DNA of 64,000 bases from Sulfurovum sp. FS08-3 (lineage in GTDB: Bacteria > Campylobacterota > Campylobacteria > Campylobacterales > Sulfurovaceae), in NCBI GenBank assembly GCA_000830175.1, contig JQIS01000058.1:1-64000 (forward strand), in the 5' to 3' direction. Every line of letters begins with the position of its first letter. The stretch's first letter is position 1. Below, in pieces: positions 26,318 to 35,333 of this stretch. Under the pieces are notes generated by a model. The model was not told where the DNA came from. It searched no databases and worked only from the letters and a program-made list of their open reading frames with translations. A program made the position numbers and the translations under genes.

Positions 26318-27081
26318 TGAATTTAAAAAAATATTATGATTTAAGTAGAAAGTATAAAAGCAACTCACAAAAAGCTAGAGCATTTACAGAGCCATTTGTG
26401 GAAGAAAATTTTTATTGTCCATATTGTGGAGCACATTTAATTAGTCGTATTAATAATGATAAAGTTAGAGATTTTGATTGTAGTCAATGTGATGAAAATT
26501 ATGAGCTAAAATCAAAACAAGGTAAAAGCTTAGGTAAAACCATAGCTGATGGTAAATATGAAACTATGCTTGAACGAATAAACGGCAACTATAATCCAAA
26601 TTTTTATTTTTTAAATTATGACAAATCAAATCTTGATGTTATAAATTTTTGTGCAGTACCAAGTTATTTTTTCACACCAAGTATCATTACTCCAAGAAAG
26701 AATGGAATAGCAAACCGCCCTGATTATATTATGTGTAATATTGATATATCAAGCATTCCAAACTCTGGAAAAATTTTTTATGTTAAAGACAAAGAAATAA
26801 TAAGTAAAAATAAAGTCATTGAGAATTGGAATAAAACTTTATTTTTGAAAGATTCAAATAGTATTCAAGCTAAAGGGTGGTTGCTTGATATTATTCAATG
26901 TATTGAAAAACTTGACAGAAAAAAATTTAGTTTACAAGATTTGTATAATTTTGAAAACTATTTAAAAATAAAACACCCAGAAAATAATAATATACAAGCA
27001 AAAATAAGACAACAATTGCAAATTTTGAGAGATAAAAATTATTTAAACTTTGAAAGTCGTGGAAAATATAAATTAGCATGA
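26317..27081 (+). CDS. dpnC: DpnI-like methyl-directed restriction endonuclease
   Basis: The protein has 254 residues, the length of DpnI. It is recognisable along its whole length: YKSNSQKARAFTEPFVEENF, the zinc-type pairs CPYCGAH...CSQCDENY, ELKSKQG (nuclease Glu/Lys), and SIQAKGWLLDIIQCIEKLD. The C-terminal winged-helix stretch KIRQQLQILRDKNYL is also present. DpnI cuts GATC only when the adenine is methylated, so a host carrying it must lack Dam methylation; the adjoining methylase is indeed truncated. The gene is much richer in AT than its neighbours, a sign of transfer. Confidence 0.93.
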   Translation: MNLKKYYDLSRKYKSNSQKARAFTEPFVEENFYCPYCGAHLISRINNDKVRDFDCSQCDENYELKSKQGKSLGKTIADGKYETMLERINGNYNPNFYFLNYDKSNLDVINFCAVPSYFFTPSIITPRKNGIANRPDYIMCNIDISSIPNSGKIFYVKDKEIISKNKVIENWNKTLFLKDSNSIQAKGWLLDIIQCIEKLDRKKFSLQDLYNFENYLKIKHPENNNIQAKIRQQLQILRDKNYLNFESRGKYKLA

Positions 27082-27094
27082 GCAAAGGATAAGT

Positions 27095-27400
27095 ATGCAA
27101 ATAAATATAAAAGTTACAGAAGTTTTATCAAGAAATATTAAAGTTGATGCTACTTCAATAAATGAAGCAATAGATATAGTTGAAAATATGTATAAGAAAG
27201 AAGAAATAGTTTTAGATTATACGGATTTTAATAATGTATTAATTGAAAAAAAAGAAGAAAATTTTAACAGTAAAAAAGATTTATTGATTAATAAAGTAAT
27301 CCAATATTTAATCAAAGATGAAGAAAAACATTATGAAGAATTACAAAAGCCTAACAATCATATCTATCTAACATTATTAGAACTTCAAAAATACATATAG
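27095..27400 (+). CDS. dpnD: DpnD-like accessory protein
   Basis: This 101-residue protein has an N-terminal domain reading VTEVLSRNIKVDATSINEAI followed by ENMYKKEEIVLDYTDF. That is the pattern of the DpnD/PcfM family encoded beside dpnC in Streptococcus pneumoniae. A lysine/glutamate-rich C-terminal helix follows. It lies 13 bases after dpnC and shares its AT-rich composition. The role of DpnD is not established. Confidence 0.8.
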   Translation: MQINIKVTEVLSRNIKVDATSINEAIDIVENMYKKEEIVLDYTDFNNVLIEKKEENFNSKKDLLINKVIQYLIKDEEKHYEELQKPNNHIYLTLLELQKYI

Positions 27401-27417
27401 AGGAAATTGGGCAAAAA

Positions 27418-27546
27418 ATGTACCAGCCTCTTGCTTTTATGGTTATGCAAAGATTTTTAAAAGTTGGATTTACCCTAAAAGAAGACATCATCAAGCACCA
27501 ACACAACTGCAAAGCGACTGGTTTTTTGTTTGTGTTTCAAAAATAA
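27418..27546 (+). pseudogene. Fragment of a second DNA methyltransferase
   Basis: A 42-codon frame reads PLAFMVMQRFLKVGFTLKED followed by IIKHQHNCKATGF and LFVFQK. This resembles the C-terminal segment of N6-adenine methyltransferases that end ...FLKAGFKLKE.IIK.QHNC...HEYLFVFRK. About 15 residues appear to be missing between CKATGF and LFVFQK. The in-frame sequence continues upstream into the end of dpnD without an obvious start. It is debris of another modification gene at the edge of the DpnI-like cassette. Confidence 0.55.
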
Positions 27547-27812
27547 TCTTCCTGTGGCAAAAGTAAAATTTGTCTTAGCAAAGTGGGGTTTGGGTGGATG
27601 AATAGGCTTTGTTGAGGATAGTGTTGGTAAGTGATTCAACTTTTGAGAAATATTGTAATGTGTAAAAAAGTAACACTATCTTTGCCCCTATAATGAGTAT
27701 AAATGAAACAAATCTTTTAAATTTGATTATAAAAACCATAACCTAAGCAAAAATGTTTTCTACTTTTTGATACCATTATGCCATATAAAACTTTCTACAG
27801 GAGAAATCAGTT

Positions 27813-29987
27813 ATGTCAAAAATCATTTGGTCAAAAATCGATGAAGCACCCGCTTTAGCAACCTATTCACTTTTACCTATCGTCAATGCTTTCACAAAAG
27901 AGGCAGGAGTTGAGGTAGTCACTTCAGATATTTCACTAGCTGGTAGAGTTTTGGCAGCGATGGGCTTAGCCGATGATGAACTATCCAAATTGGGTGAACT
28001 GTGCGTTACGCCAGAAGCCAACATTATTAAGCTTCCCAATATTTCAGCTTCTGTTGGTCAGTTGAAAGATTGTATTGCAGAGTTGCAAGGTCAAGGATAC
28101 GATATTCCAGCTTATCCCGAAAATCCATCCAATGATGACGAAAAAGCCATTCAAGCCAAATACAGTGCTTGTTTGGGTTCGGCTGTAAACCCTGTACTTC
28201 GAGAAGGAAACTCCGATAGAAGAGCGGCAGTTGCCGTTAAAAACTTCGCACAAAAAAACCCACACAAACTCAGAGCCTTTAGCGACAATTCAAAAGCCTA
28301 TGTAGTACACATGGCAGGAGATGGAGATTTTTATGGAAATGAAAAATCAGTAACGTGCGATAAAGATCAAAAAGTTACTATTGCACTCAACGGTAATGAA
28401 CTTACAACGATTAAAGCAGTTGCAAGTGAAGTTCTTGATGGTACATTTATGTCGGTTGCCAAACTAAGAGCATTTTATAAGCAAACCATCGAAGATGCAA
28501 AAGCAAAAGATTTAATTTGGTCTGTGCATTTAAAAGCTACAATGATGAAAATCTCTGACCCTATTATGTTTGGTCATGCGTTTGAAATCTTCTTTGCCGA
28601 TGTGTTTGCACAATACGCTGATGTGTTTAAAGAAGTGGGTGTCAATCCAAACTTAGGTATGAGCGATTTGGAGAAAAAAATCAAAGGTCACGCCAAAGAA
28701 GCAGAGATTAAAGCTGCATTCCAAGCGGTAGTCAATAGTGATGCTCCAAAAATTGCGATGGTTGATTCGGATAAAGGTACGACAAACTTCAATGCACCCA
28801 ACGACATTATTATCGATGCTTCTATGCCCGTTGTTGTACGAGAGGGTGGAAAACAGTGGGACAGAACGGGGGCTGCACTTGAGACGGTAGCGGTTATTCC
28901 AGACTCTACTTATGGAATGTTCCATGCCCAAATGGTAGCCGATTGTGTCGCTCACGGTCAATACGATGTAACCACCATGGGAACGATGCAAAATATCGGT
29001 TTGATGGCTCAAAAAGCTGAAGAGTACGGCTCACACCCCACCACATTTGAACTCTCAGAAGCGGGAACAGTTACCGTAACGGCAGAAGATGGCACGGTTT
29101 TAATGAGCTTTGAATGTGCGGCGGGTGATATTTGGAGAATGTCACGAGCCAAAGATATTCCAATCAAAGACTGGGTAAGATTGACTGTTGAGCGAACACG
29201 ACAAGAAAATATTCCTGCGGTATTCTGGCTTGATGAAAACAGAGCACACGATGCCGAGCTTTTGAAAAAAGTCAAAACCTATTTGGCAGAGCTTGATACG
29301 GATGGTTTGGATATTCAATTTATGAATGTAACCGATGCGACACGATTTACAAATACACGAATCAGACAAGGACTCAATACTATCGCTGTAACGGGTAACG
29401 TTTTGAGAGACCACTTAACCGATATGTACCCAATCTTGGAGCTTGGAACATCGGCTAAAATGCTCTCCATCGTTCCATTGCTTGCAGGTGGTGGATTGTA
29501 TGAGACGGGTGCGGGTGGTTCGGCTCCTAAACACGTCGAGCAATTTGTCAAAGAGGGACACCTACGATGGGATTCATTGGGTGAGTTCTTGGCTCTTGCG
29601 GAGTCGCTTAGATTTTTGGGACACAAATACAACGATGATAAAATCAAAGCTCTAACGGCTGGTTTGGATGAGGCAAACAATGCTTACCTTGACAACTCAA
29701 AAGAGCCAGGTAGAAAAGCGGGTGAGCCAGACAACAAAGCTTCTCACTTCTTTGTAGCACAATACTGGGCAAAAGCACTTGCAGAAGGTTCAAATGCACA
29801 GTTAGCGGCTAAATTTGCTCCTGTTGCACAAGCGTTAATTGAAAATGAAGCAAAAATTATGGATGAATTGATGGCAGTTGAAGGAAAACCTCAAAATATC
29901 GGTGGATATTTCCATCCAAACGATGAGTTGGCTTCCAAAGCAATGAGACCCTCAGCAACCCTCAATGAGATTATCGATTCTATCTAA
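27813..29987 (+). CDS. icd: Isocitrate dehydrogenase, monomeric NADP-dependent type
   Basis: This protein of 724 residues is the length of the monomeric IDH family. It has motifs such as TTNFNAPNDIIIDASMPVVV with a nearby VREGGKQWDRTGA and a C-terminal NIGGYFHPND. It interconverts isocitrate and 2-oxoglutarate with CO2 and NADPH. In autotrophic Campylobacterota this enzyme serves the reductive TCA cycle, and the mdh-fumA-fumB genes downstream fit that. GGAG lies ten bases before the ATG. Confidence 0.96.
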   Translation: MSKIIWSKIDEAPALATYSLLPIVNAFTKEAGVEVVTSDISLAGRVLAAMGLADDELSKLGELCVTPEANIIKLPNISASVGQLKDCIAELQGQGYDIPAYPENPSNDDEKAIQAKYSACLGSAVNPVLREGNSDRRAAVAVKNFAQKNPHKLRAFSDNSKAYVVHMAGDGDFYGNEKSVTCDKDQKVTIALNGNELTTIKAVASEVLDGTFMSVAKLRAFYKQTIEDAKAKDLIWSVHLKATMMKISDPIMFGHAFEIFFADVFAQYADVFKEVGVNPNLGMSDLEKKIKGHAKEAEIKAAFQAVVNSDAPKIAMVDSDKGTTNFNAPNDIIIDASMPVVVREGGKQWDRTGAALETVAVIPDSTYGMFHAQMVADCVAHGQYDVTTMGTMQNIGLMAQKAEEYGSHPTTFELSEAGTVTVTAEDGTVLMSFECAAGDIWRMSRAKDIPIKDWVRLTVERTRQENIPAVFWLDENRAHDAELLKKVKTYLAELDTDGLDIQFMNVTDATRFTNTRIRQGLNTIAVTGNVLRDHLTDMYPILELGTSAKMLSIVPLLAGGGLYETGAGGSAPKHVEQFVKEGHLRWDSLGEFLALAESLRFLGHKYNDDKIKALTAGLDEANNAYLDNSKEPGRKAGEPDNKASHFFVAQYWAKALAEGSNAQLAAKFAPVAQALIENEAKIMDELMAVEGKPQNIGGYFHPNDELASKAMRPSATLNEIIDSI

Positions 29988-29995
29988 TCTCTCTC

Positions 29996-30020
29996 TTAAG
30001 GTGGGACAAACCCACCTTAA
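29996..30020. terminator. Perfect hairpin after icd
   Basis: A 10-bp perfect stem (ttaaggtggg / cccaccttaa) has a five-base loop ten bases after the icd stop. There is no T-run, so it may act as an mRNA-stabilising or processing hairpin rather than a full terminator between icd and mdh. Confidence 0.6.
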
Positions 30021-30112
30021 TGTATCATATTAAGTTTTTGGATTGTGCTTGATGCAAAAGCAAAATCTAAAGATTGCAAACCAAACACTACACTAAAGAG
30101 AGGAGATAGTTT

Positions 30113-31075
30113 ATGGGAAAAGGTAAAAAAGTAGCCATTATTGGTGCGGGAAATGTGGGGGCGACGGTTGCCTATTCGTTGGCAATGCGTGGAAGTTGTC
30201 ACCAAATCGTTTTGCGAGATAGAAACATCGAAACGGCTCAAGGCAAAGCACTCGATATGAGTCAAGCCGCCAATGCCGCAAGAATGCACACCGTCGTAAC
30301 CGTAGCCAAAGAGGCAAAAGATATAGCAGGGAGCGATGTGGTTGTCATTACCGCAGGGAGTCCACGCAAACCAGGTATGAGTCGTGATGATTTGTTGCTC
30401 ATGAACGCTGAAATCACTAAGCAAGTCGTAGGCGATGTCAAAGAACATTGCCCCGATGCTATTATCGTCATGGTATCCAATCCCCTTGACGTGATGACCT
30501 ATGTGGCACTTAAAGAGTCGGGTTTTCCTAGAGAGCGTGTTATTGGAATGGCGGGAATTTTGGACGCTGCTCGTATGGCACACTTTATCTATCAAAAAAT
30601 TGGCTACGGTGCAGGGCAAATTCGTGCTTCGGTTATGGGCGGACACGGTGATGATATGGTACCGCTTCCAAAATTCTCTACGGTTGCGGGAGTACCGCTA
30701 ACGGATGTACTCACCGAAGAGGAGATTATCGATGTCGTAGAGCGAACAAAGCACGGCGGAGCAGAGATTGTAGGATTGCTTAAAACAGGTTCGGCCTATT
30801 ATGCACCTGCCAAATCGACCACGGTTATGGTAGAGGCTATTTTGCAAGATACCAAACAAATCCACTCGTGTGCCGTCTATCTTGATGGGGAGTATGGATA
30901 CAGCGATGTGGTAAGCGGTGTGCCTATTGCTTTGGGTGCGAACGGTATCGAAAAACTCTTTGAGGTCACACTCAATATGGGGCAGCAGCGACGATTTGCC
31001 AAATCGGTTAAATCGGTCAAATCAATGATCGACGTGCTAAAAGCCAAAAACTTTTTTGGAGAGGGGCAATCATGA
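30113..31075 (+). CDS. mdh: Malate dehydrogenase
   Basis: This 320-residue LDH/MDH-type enzyme has the NAD-binding GAGNVGATVAYSLAMRG at the N-terminus. The substrate arginine lies in GSPRKPGMSRDDLL, and the catalytic histidine in GGHGDDMVPL. It interconverts malate and oxaloacetate. Its stop codon overlaps the start of the fumarase alpha gene (ATGA), so mdh-fumA-fumB form one operon downstream of icd. Confidence 0.95.
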   Translation: MGKGKKVAIIGAGNVGATVAYSLAMRGSCHQIVLRDRNIETAQGKALDMSQAANAARMHTVVTVAKEAKDIAGSDVVVITAGSPRKPGMSRDDLLLMNAEITKQVVGDVKEHCPDAIIVMVSNPLDVMTYVALKESGFPRERVIGMAGILDAARMAHFIYQKIGYGAGQIRASVMGGHGDDMVPLPKFSTVAGVPLTDVLTEEEIIDVVERTKHGGAEIVGLLKTGSAYYAPAKSTTVMVEAILQDTKQIHSCAVYLDGEYGYSDVVSGVPIALGANGIEKLFEVTLNMGQQRRFAKSVKSVKSMIDVLKAKNFFGEGQS

Positions 31076-31923
31076 GAGAGATAGCTTACGATACGATTGT
31101 TAAAGCGGTACGAGATATAATTGTTCACTGCGGTACGGATTTGCCACAAGATGCCTACGATGCTTTAAAACAAGCGATGGAGGAGGAGAAATCTCCCGTA
31201 TCCAAAGAGGTTTTAAGACAAATTTTAGAAAATGCTGATATTGCCAAAGATGAGAAGAGACCACTGTGTCAAGATACAGGATTGGCGGTATTTTTTGTCA
31301 AAGTGGGCGATGAAGTCAAAATCAACGGTGGACTCCTAAAAGATGCCATCAATCAAGGCACTCAACAAGGTTATATCGATGCCTATCTTAGAGCCTCTAC
31401 GTGTGAGCCTTTTTCAAGAGCAAATCTCAAAGATACAGTAGGTTACAACCTACCTGCTATTATCCATTTTGATATTGTTGCGGGTGATACAATTGATATC
31501 GAATACGCTGCCAAAGGGGGCGGAAGTGAAAATGTAAGCCGTGCTACGGTTTTGGCTCCTGCGGCGGGGATGGATGGGGTATTGCAATTTGTCAAACAAG
31601 TCATTAGCGATGCAGGTCCCAATCCTTGTCCGCCTATTACGGTAGGTATTGGCATTGGTGGAACGTTTGAAAAAGCGGCCATTTCGAGTAAACACGCACT
31701 CTTTAGAGAGCTTGGAAGCAAACATGAAGACCCTCAAATGGCACAATTTGAAGAGAGAATTTTAAATGAGCTCAATAAACTAGGCATTGGTGCTATGGGT
31801 ATGGGTGGAACAAAAACTGTTTTGGGGGTTCATATCGAATCCAATCCTTGCCATATCGCCTCTTTGCCCGTCTCGGTCAATGTCCAATGTCACTCTTCAC
31901 GACATACGCATATTACAATCTAA
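31072..31923 (+). CDS. fumA: Fumarate hydratase class I, alpha (N-terminal) subunit
   Basis: This 283-residue Fe-S hydro-lyase subunit has the conserved cysteines of the 4Fe-4S cluster: PLCQDTGLAVFF, NPCPPITVGIG and NVQCHSSRH. It also has GIGGTFEKAAISSKHAL. With the beta subunit it interconverts malate and fumarate. It overlaps mdh by four bases. Two-subunit class I fumarases are usual in autotrophic Campylobacterota. Confidence 0.93.
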   Translation: MREIAYDTIVKAVRDIIVHCGTDLPQDAYDALKQAMEEEKSPVSKEVLRQILENADIAKDEKRPLCQDTGLAVFFVKVGDEVKINGGLLKDAINQGTQQGYIDAYLRASTCEPFSRANLKDTVGYNLPAIIHFDIVAGDTIDIEYAAKGGGSENVSRATVLAPAAGMDGVLQFVKQVISDAGPNPCPPITVGIGIGGTFEKAAISSKHALFRELGSKHEDPQMAQFEERILNELNKLGIGAMGMGGTKTVLGVHIESNPCHIASLPVSVNVQCHSSRHTHITI

Positions 31924-31933
31924 GGAAGAAGTT

Positions 31934-32494
31934 ATGAGTAAAACTTACTATTTGACCACTCCTTTGCTAGAAGAACAAACACGCCAACTTAAAGCGGGTG
32001 ATATTGTCTATTTAAGCGGAGTTATCTATTCGGCACGTGATGCGGCTCATAAACGATTGGTCGATTTGATACATGAAGGCAAAGAGTTGCCTTTTGATTT
32101 GGAAGGTAGCGTTATCTATTTTGTTGGTCCAACCCCACCCAAACCAGGTGACCCAATAGGAAGTGCAGGACCTACTACAAGCTATAGAATGGATAGCTAC
32201 TCTCCGACTTTGCTCAAACATGGAAGCAAAGGGATGATAGGAAAAGGCAAACGCAATCAAGATGTCAAAGATGCCTGTATTGCGTATGGTGGTATCTATT
32301 TTGGTGCAACAGGTGGTGCGGGAGCGTTACTAGGAAAGCAAATCAAAAGTGCAGAAGTTATCGCCTATCCCGAACTAGGGCCTGAAGCTGTACGAAGACT
32401 TGAAGTTGAAAACTTTCCTGTCACGGTCATTAATGATACTTTTGGTGCCGATTTGTATCAAATGGGTAGAGAGCTCTATGAGGTGAAATCCTAA
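31934..32494 (+). CDS. fumB: Fumarate hydratase class I, beta (C-terminal) subunit
   Basis: This 186-residue subunit has the swivelling-domain motifs YLSGVIYSARDAAHKRL, GPTTSYRMDSY and KSAEVIAYPELGPEAVRRLE. The ATG at 31934 is chosen because GGAAGAAG lies just upstream and the reading frame to the left overlaps the alpha subunit. It completes the fumarase active site. In related genomes this operon continues into succinyl-CoA ligase genes; here it ends. Confidence 0.93.
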   Translation: MSKTYYLTTPLLEEQTRQLKAGDIVYLSGVIYSARDAAHKRLVDLIHEGKELPFDLEGSVIYFVGPTPPKPGDPIGSAGPTTSYRMDSYSPTLLKHGSKGMIGKGKRNQDVKDACIAYGGIYFGATGGAGALLGKQIKSAEVIAYPELGPEAVRRLEVENFPVTVINDTFGADLYQMGRELYEVKS

Positions 32495-32524
32495 TCAAGA
32501 GTTTGTTTGATTTGGACTCTTGAT
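32494..32524 (+). terminator. Hairpin after the fumarase operon
   Basis: A 9-bp perfect stem (atcaagagt / actcttgat) overlaps the fumB stop codon. No T-run follows, so its termination strength is uncertain. Confidence 0.5.
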
Positions 32525-32555
32525 GTGTGAAATGAGATATTAAAAGGCTTGTGCT

Positions 32556-33262
32556 ATGAACCCGATTATCGTTGAGGCACTCAATGACTATGCCAATCCT
32601 GCTAAAATCGCCGATTATAAGCGTTTTTTTAAAACAGGTAGAGGAGAGTACGGTGAGGGGGATTCCTTTTTGGGTATCAAAGTACCCGACACAAGAAGGG
32701 TTGTCAAACGCTATTACAAAACAATGAGCTTTGAGGAGATTGAAGCCTTTCTCTACTCTCCCTACCATGAACATCGACTCTTTGCTCTATTTTGGTACTT
32801 GTGGCTCTTTTTCAAGCCAAAGATTTAGACTACCAAACACCCATCTACAACTTTTATCTTAGACATATCCATCAAATCAACAATTGGGATTTGGTTGATA
32901 GCAGTGCTTCCTATATTATTGGGAGCTATTTGCTCCAACGCAATCGCTCCATTTTGTACGAATGGGCAACCTCTTCGCATTTATGGATAAGGCGTATTGC
33001 TATTATCTCTACGTTTGCTTTTATTAAGGTAGGAGATTTTGAGGATAGCTTAGCCCTTAGCGATCAATTGCTCCATGATTCCCATGACCTTATTCACAAA
33101 GCCGTGGGGTGGGTGCTACGAACTATCGGTGACCACGATATTAATCGACTTATCGCCTATCTCAATCCTCGCTACAAACAAATGCCTCGTACGATGTTGC
33201 GTTATGCTATCGAAAAATTTGATGAACCTTTAAGACAAAGTTACCTTAAGGGATTAGCGTAA
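32556..33262 (+). pseudogene. DNA alkylation repair protein (AlkD-like) with a frameshift
   Basis: Two overlapping frames together encode a HEAT-like AlkD-type DNA glycosylase of about 235 residues. The first 77 residues (PIIVEALNDYANPAKIADYK onward, DTRRVVKRYYKTMS) are in one frame. The remainder (LFQAKDLDYQTPIYNFYLRH, INNWDLVDSSA, WIRRIAIISTF) is in another. The switch lies near 32787-32800, where one missing base would restore a continuous HRLFAL-ILV-LVALFQ stretch. The motifs for binding damaged DNA are in the second part. It is either a recent pseudogene or a single-base sequence error. Confidence 0.8.
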
Positions 33263-34117
33263 CGGACGTGTAATCATATAGCCACCCAATACAATAGGGA
33301 CAATCGCTATAAGTTGCGTAGCGGTTGGGATTTCATCAAGCAAGAGATAGGCTAAAAAGATAGTAAGCACAGGGGTAATAGCCGCCATGGCACTTGCTTT
33401 GGTGATAGAGATAAGGTGCAACGCCTCTACCCAAAAGATTTTTGCCACTCCCATGACCAATAATCCGCTCATAGCCAAATAGGGCAGGGCAGACCAAAAT
33501 TGTTCTTGTGTCGGTATAGGCTCGAACACAAACGCCAAAAGAAACAAAACGGGCAACGAGACAAGGGTGCGAAACGCCAATACGTTGTGAGCCAAAAAGG
33601 CTTTGCGTGAACGCTTTTGATAGTAGTTGGCAATGGGGGCTATCATAGCGGCAATAAGAATCAACAAATCACCGATATTAAAGTGCCACTCTTTGGGAAA
33701 GAGTATCGCTACCGCCCCACTTCCCATCAAAAAAGCCCCTACAAGATGGGTGGCATCAATGGGTTCTGAGCCAATGAGATTGAAATAGACAAAAGAAAAA
33801 AGAAGTTGCAAAAAGAGTATCACCGCCATACTGGAAGCACTCGTAAACTTCAATCCCACAAAAACCAAAATAAAAAGCAAGGTAATAAAAAACGAGGTGA
33901 GCCACAAATCCCGATAGCTTTTGCCACTGCGAAACTCTCCAAAGCTCTTTTGGTGCATTATTACCCCCACAAAAAAGACCCCCGCTATGAGTGCATTGAA
34001 AGCATAGGCAAAGATAGGCTCAATATAAGCGTAGGCAAAAAGCGTCAAGATGGGAAATCCACTCTCAAAAATTGCCAAAAGCACCATATACCACTCCCCT
34101 TTTCGCTCGTTGTTCAC
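33254..34117 (-). CDS. EamA/DMT-superfamily transporter
   Basis: This 287-residue inner-membrane protein has ten predicted helices in two EamA repeats. The second repeat ends MAAITPVLTIFLAYLLLDEI, the typical EamA terminal signature. A GTG start at 34117 has AGGAG seven bases upstream; an ATG at 34087 with GGGGAG is an equally good alternative. Family members export amino acids or metabolites or provide drug resistance. The substrate is not inferable. Confidence 0.85.
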   Translation of the reverse strand: MNNERKGEWYMVLLAIFESGFPILTLFAYAYIEPIFAYAFNALIAGVFFVGVIMHQKSFGEFRSGKSYRDLWLTSFFITLLFILVFVGLKFTSASSMAVILFLQLLFSFVYFNLIGSEPIDATHLVGAFLMGSGAVAILFPKEWHFNIGDLLILIAAMIAPIANYYQKRSRKAFLAHNVLAFRTLVSLPVLFLLAFVFEPIPTQEQFWSALPYLAMSGLLVMGVAKIFWVEALHLISITKASAMAAITPVLTIFLAYLLLDEIPTATQLIAIVPIVLGGYMITRPLR

Positions 34118-34322
34118 GTTTTCTCCTATGGTTGGCGTAGTTTTTTGAAACTATAGCAAAAATAGCAAAGATTTTGACCAAAGTAGATTTTTTGAGGTTG
34201 CAAATGGTTTGAGTATGGCACGATAGAAAATATTTCAAGTAATACTTATAGTAATATCTATACAATACCAATTAATAGGAAAAACTCGTCGATAGGCAGA
34301 TGAAAATTGTATTGGGGATGGT

Positions 34323-35333
34323 ATGAAAAATAAAGTTTACAATGGGTATCAACCACCCTATCAAATAACGACGAAAATACTTAAGTTAGTCAGTGATATA
34401 TCTGAAAAAATAGCAGATATTGAATATATAGAAAAACTTTGCGACACTCCAAAACTGAGAAAAAAGAACCGTGTGAGGTCAATTACTGGCTCACTTCAAA
34501 TAGAAGGGAATACTTTTAGTGAAGAAAAAGTTACCGCTATGATAAATGGCAAAAAGGTCATAGGTGAGTATAGGGAGATTTTGGAGGTCGAAGGGGCTAT
34601 CAAAGCCTATGCAAATCTTGAAAAATACAACTACAAAAAAGAGAAAGATTTACTATTGGCTCACAAACTTATGATGAGTGGAATACTCACAAATTGCGGA
34701 AATTATAGGAGTGGAAATGTGGGAATTGGTGGCAAAGATGGAGTCGCACATATAGCCCCACCGCCAAATCAAGTACCAAAATTGATGAGTGAACTTTTTG
34801 ATTGGCTAAAAAATAGCGATGAACATCTAATCATCAAAAGTTGTGTATTTCACTATGAATTTGAGTTTATCCACCCTTTTAGCGATGGCAATGGTCGCAT
34901 TGGACGACTTTGGCAAAGTGTGATTTTGAAATCGTACAAAGATTTTTTTGCACATATCCCCATTGAGAGCATAGTCAGAGCCAATCAACAACGATATTAT
35001 GATGTCCTTGAAGCTTCAGGAAGTGCTGGAGAATCGACACCTTTTATAGAGTATATGCTTGAAATGATACTAAATACCATGGAAGAATATATAGAACAAT
35101 CTCAAAAAAGTGACCAAAAAAGTGACCAAAAAAGTGACCAAAAGATTTTGGAAATAATGAGAGAAAATCCAAAAATCACCATCTATGAATTGATGGAAAA
35201 ACTAAAGATGAGTGAATCTGGAATCAAAAAAGTGATAAAAAAACTCAAAGATGAAAAAAGAGTGCAAAGGGTTGGTGGGTTGAAAGATGGGAGATGGGAA
35301 GTTTTTGAAAATAGTAAGGGGAGCGGAAAATGA
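34323..35333 (+). CDS. Fic-family protein (AMPylator-like) with C-terminal winged helix
   Basis: This 336-residue protein carries the complete Fic active-site motif HPFSDGNGRIGR near residue 188. An N-terminal autoinhibitory-helix motif (SLQIEGN, near residue 57) marks a class II Fic enzyme that restrains itself. Between the Fic core and a C-terminal winged-helix domain (ENPKITIYELMEKLKMSESG) lies a tandem SDQK repeat encoded by a 12-bp repeat (35104-35145). Fic proteins transfer AMP to target proteins. The stop codon overlaps the next gene, an McrB-like fragment, by four bases. Confidence 0.9.
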   Translation: MKNKVYNGYQPPYQITTKILKLVSDISEKIADIEYIEKLCDTPKLRKKNRVRSITGSLQIEGNTFSEEKVTAMINGKKVIGEYREILEVEGAIKAYANLEKYNYKKEKDLLLAHKLMMSGILTNCGNYRSGNVGIGGKDGVAHIAPPPNQVPKLMSELFDWLKNSDEHLIIKSCVFHYEFEFIHPFSDGNGRIGRLWQSVILKSYKDFFAHIPIESIVRANQQRYYDVLEASGSAGESTPFIEYMLEMILNTMEEYIEQSQKSDQKSDQKSDQKILEIMRENPKITIYELMEKLKMSESGIKKVIKKLKDEKRVQRVGGLKDGRWEVFENSKGSGK

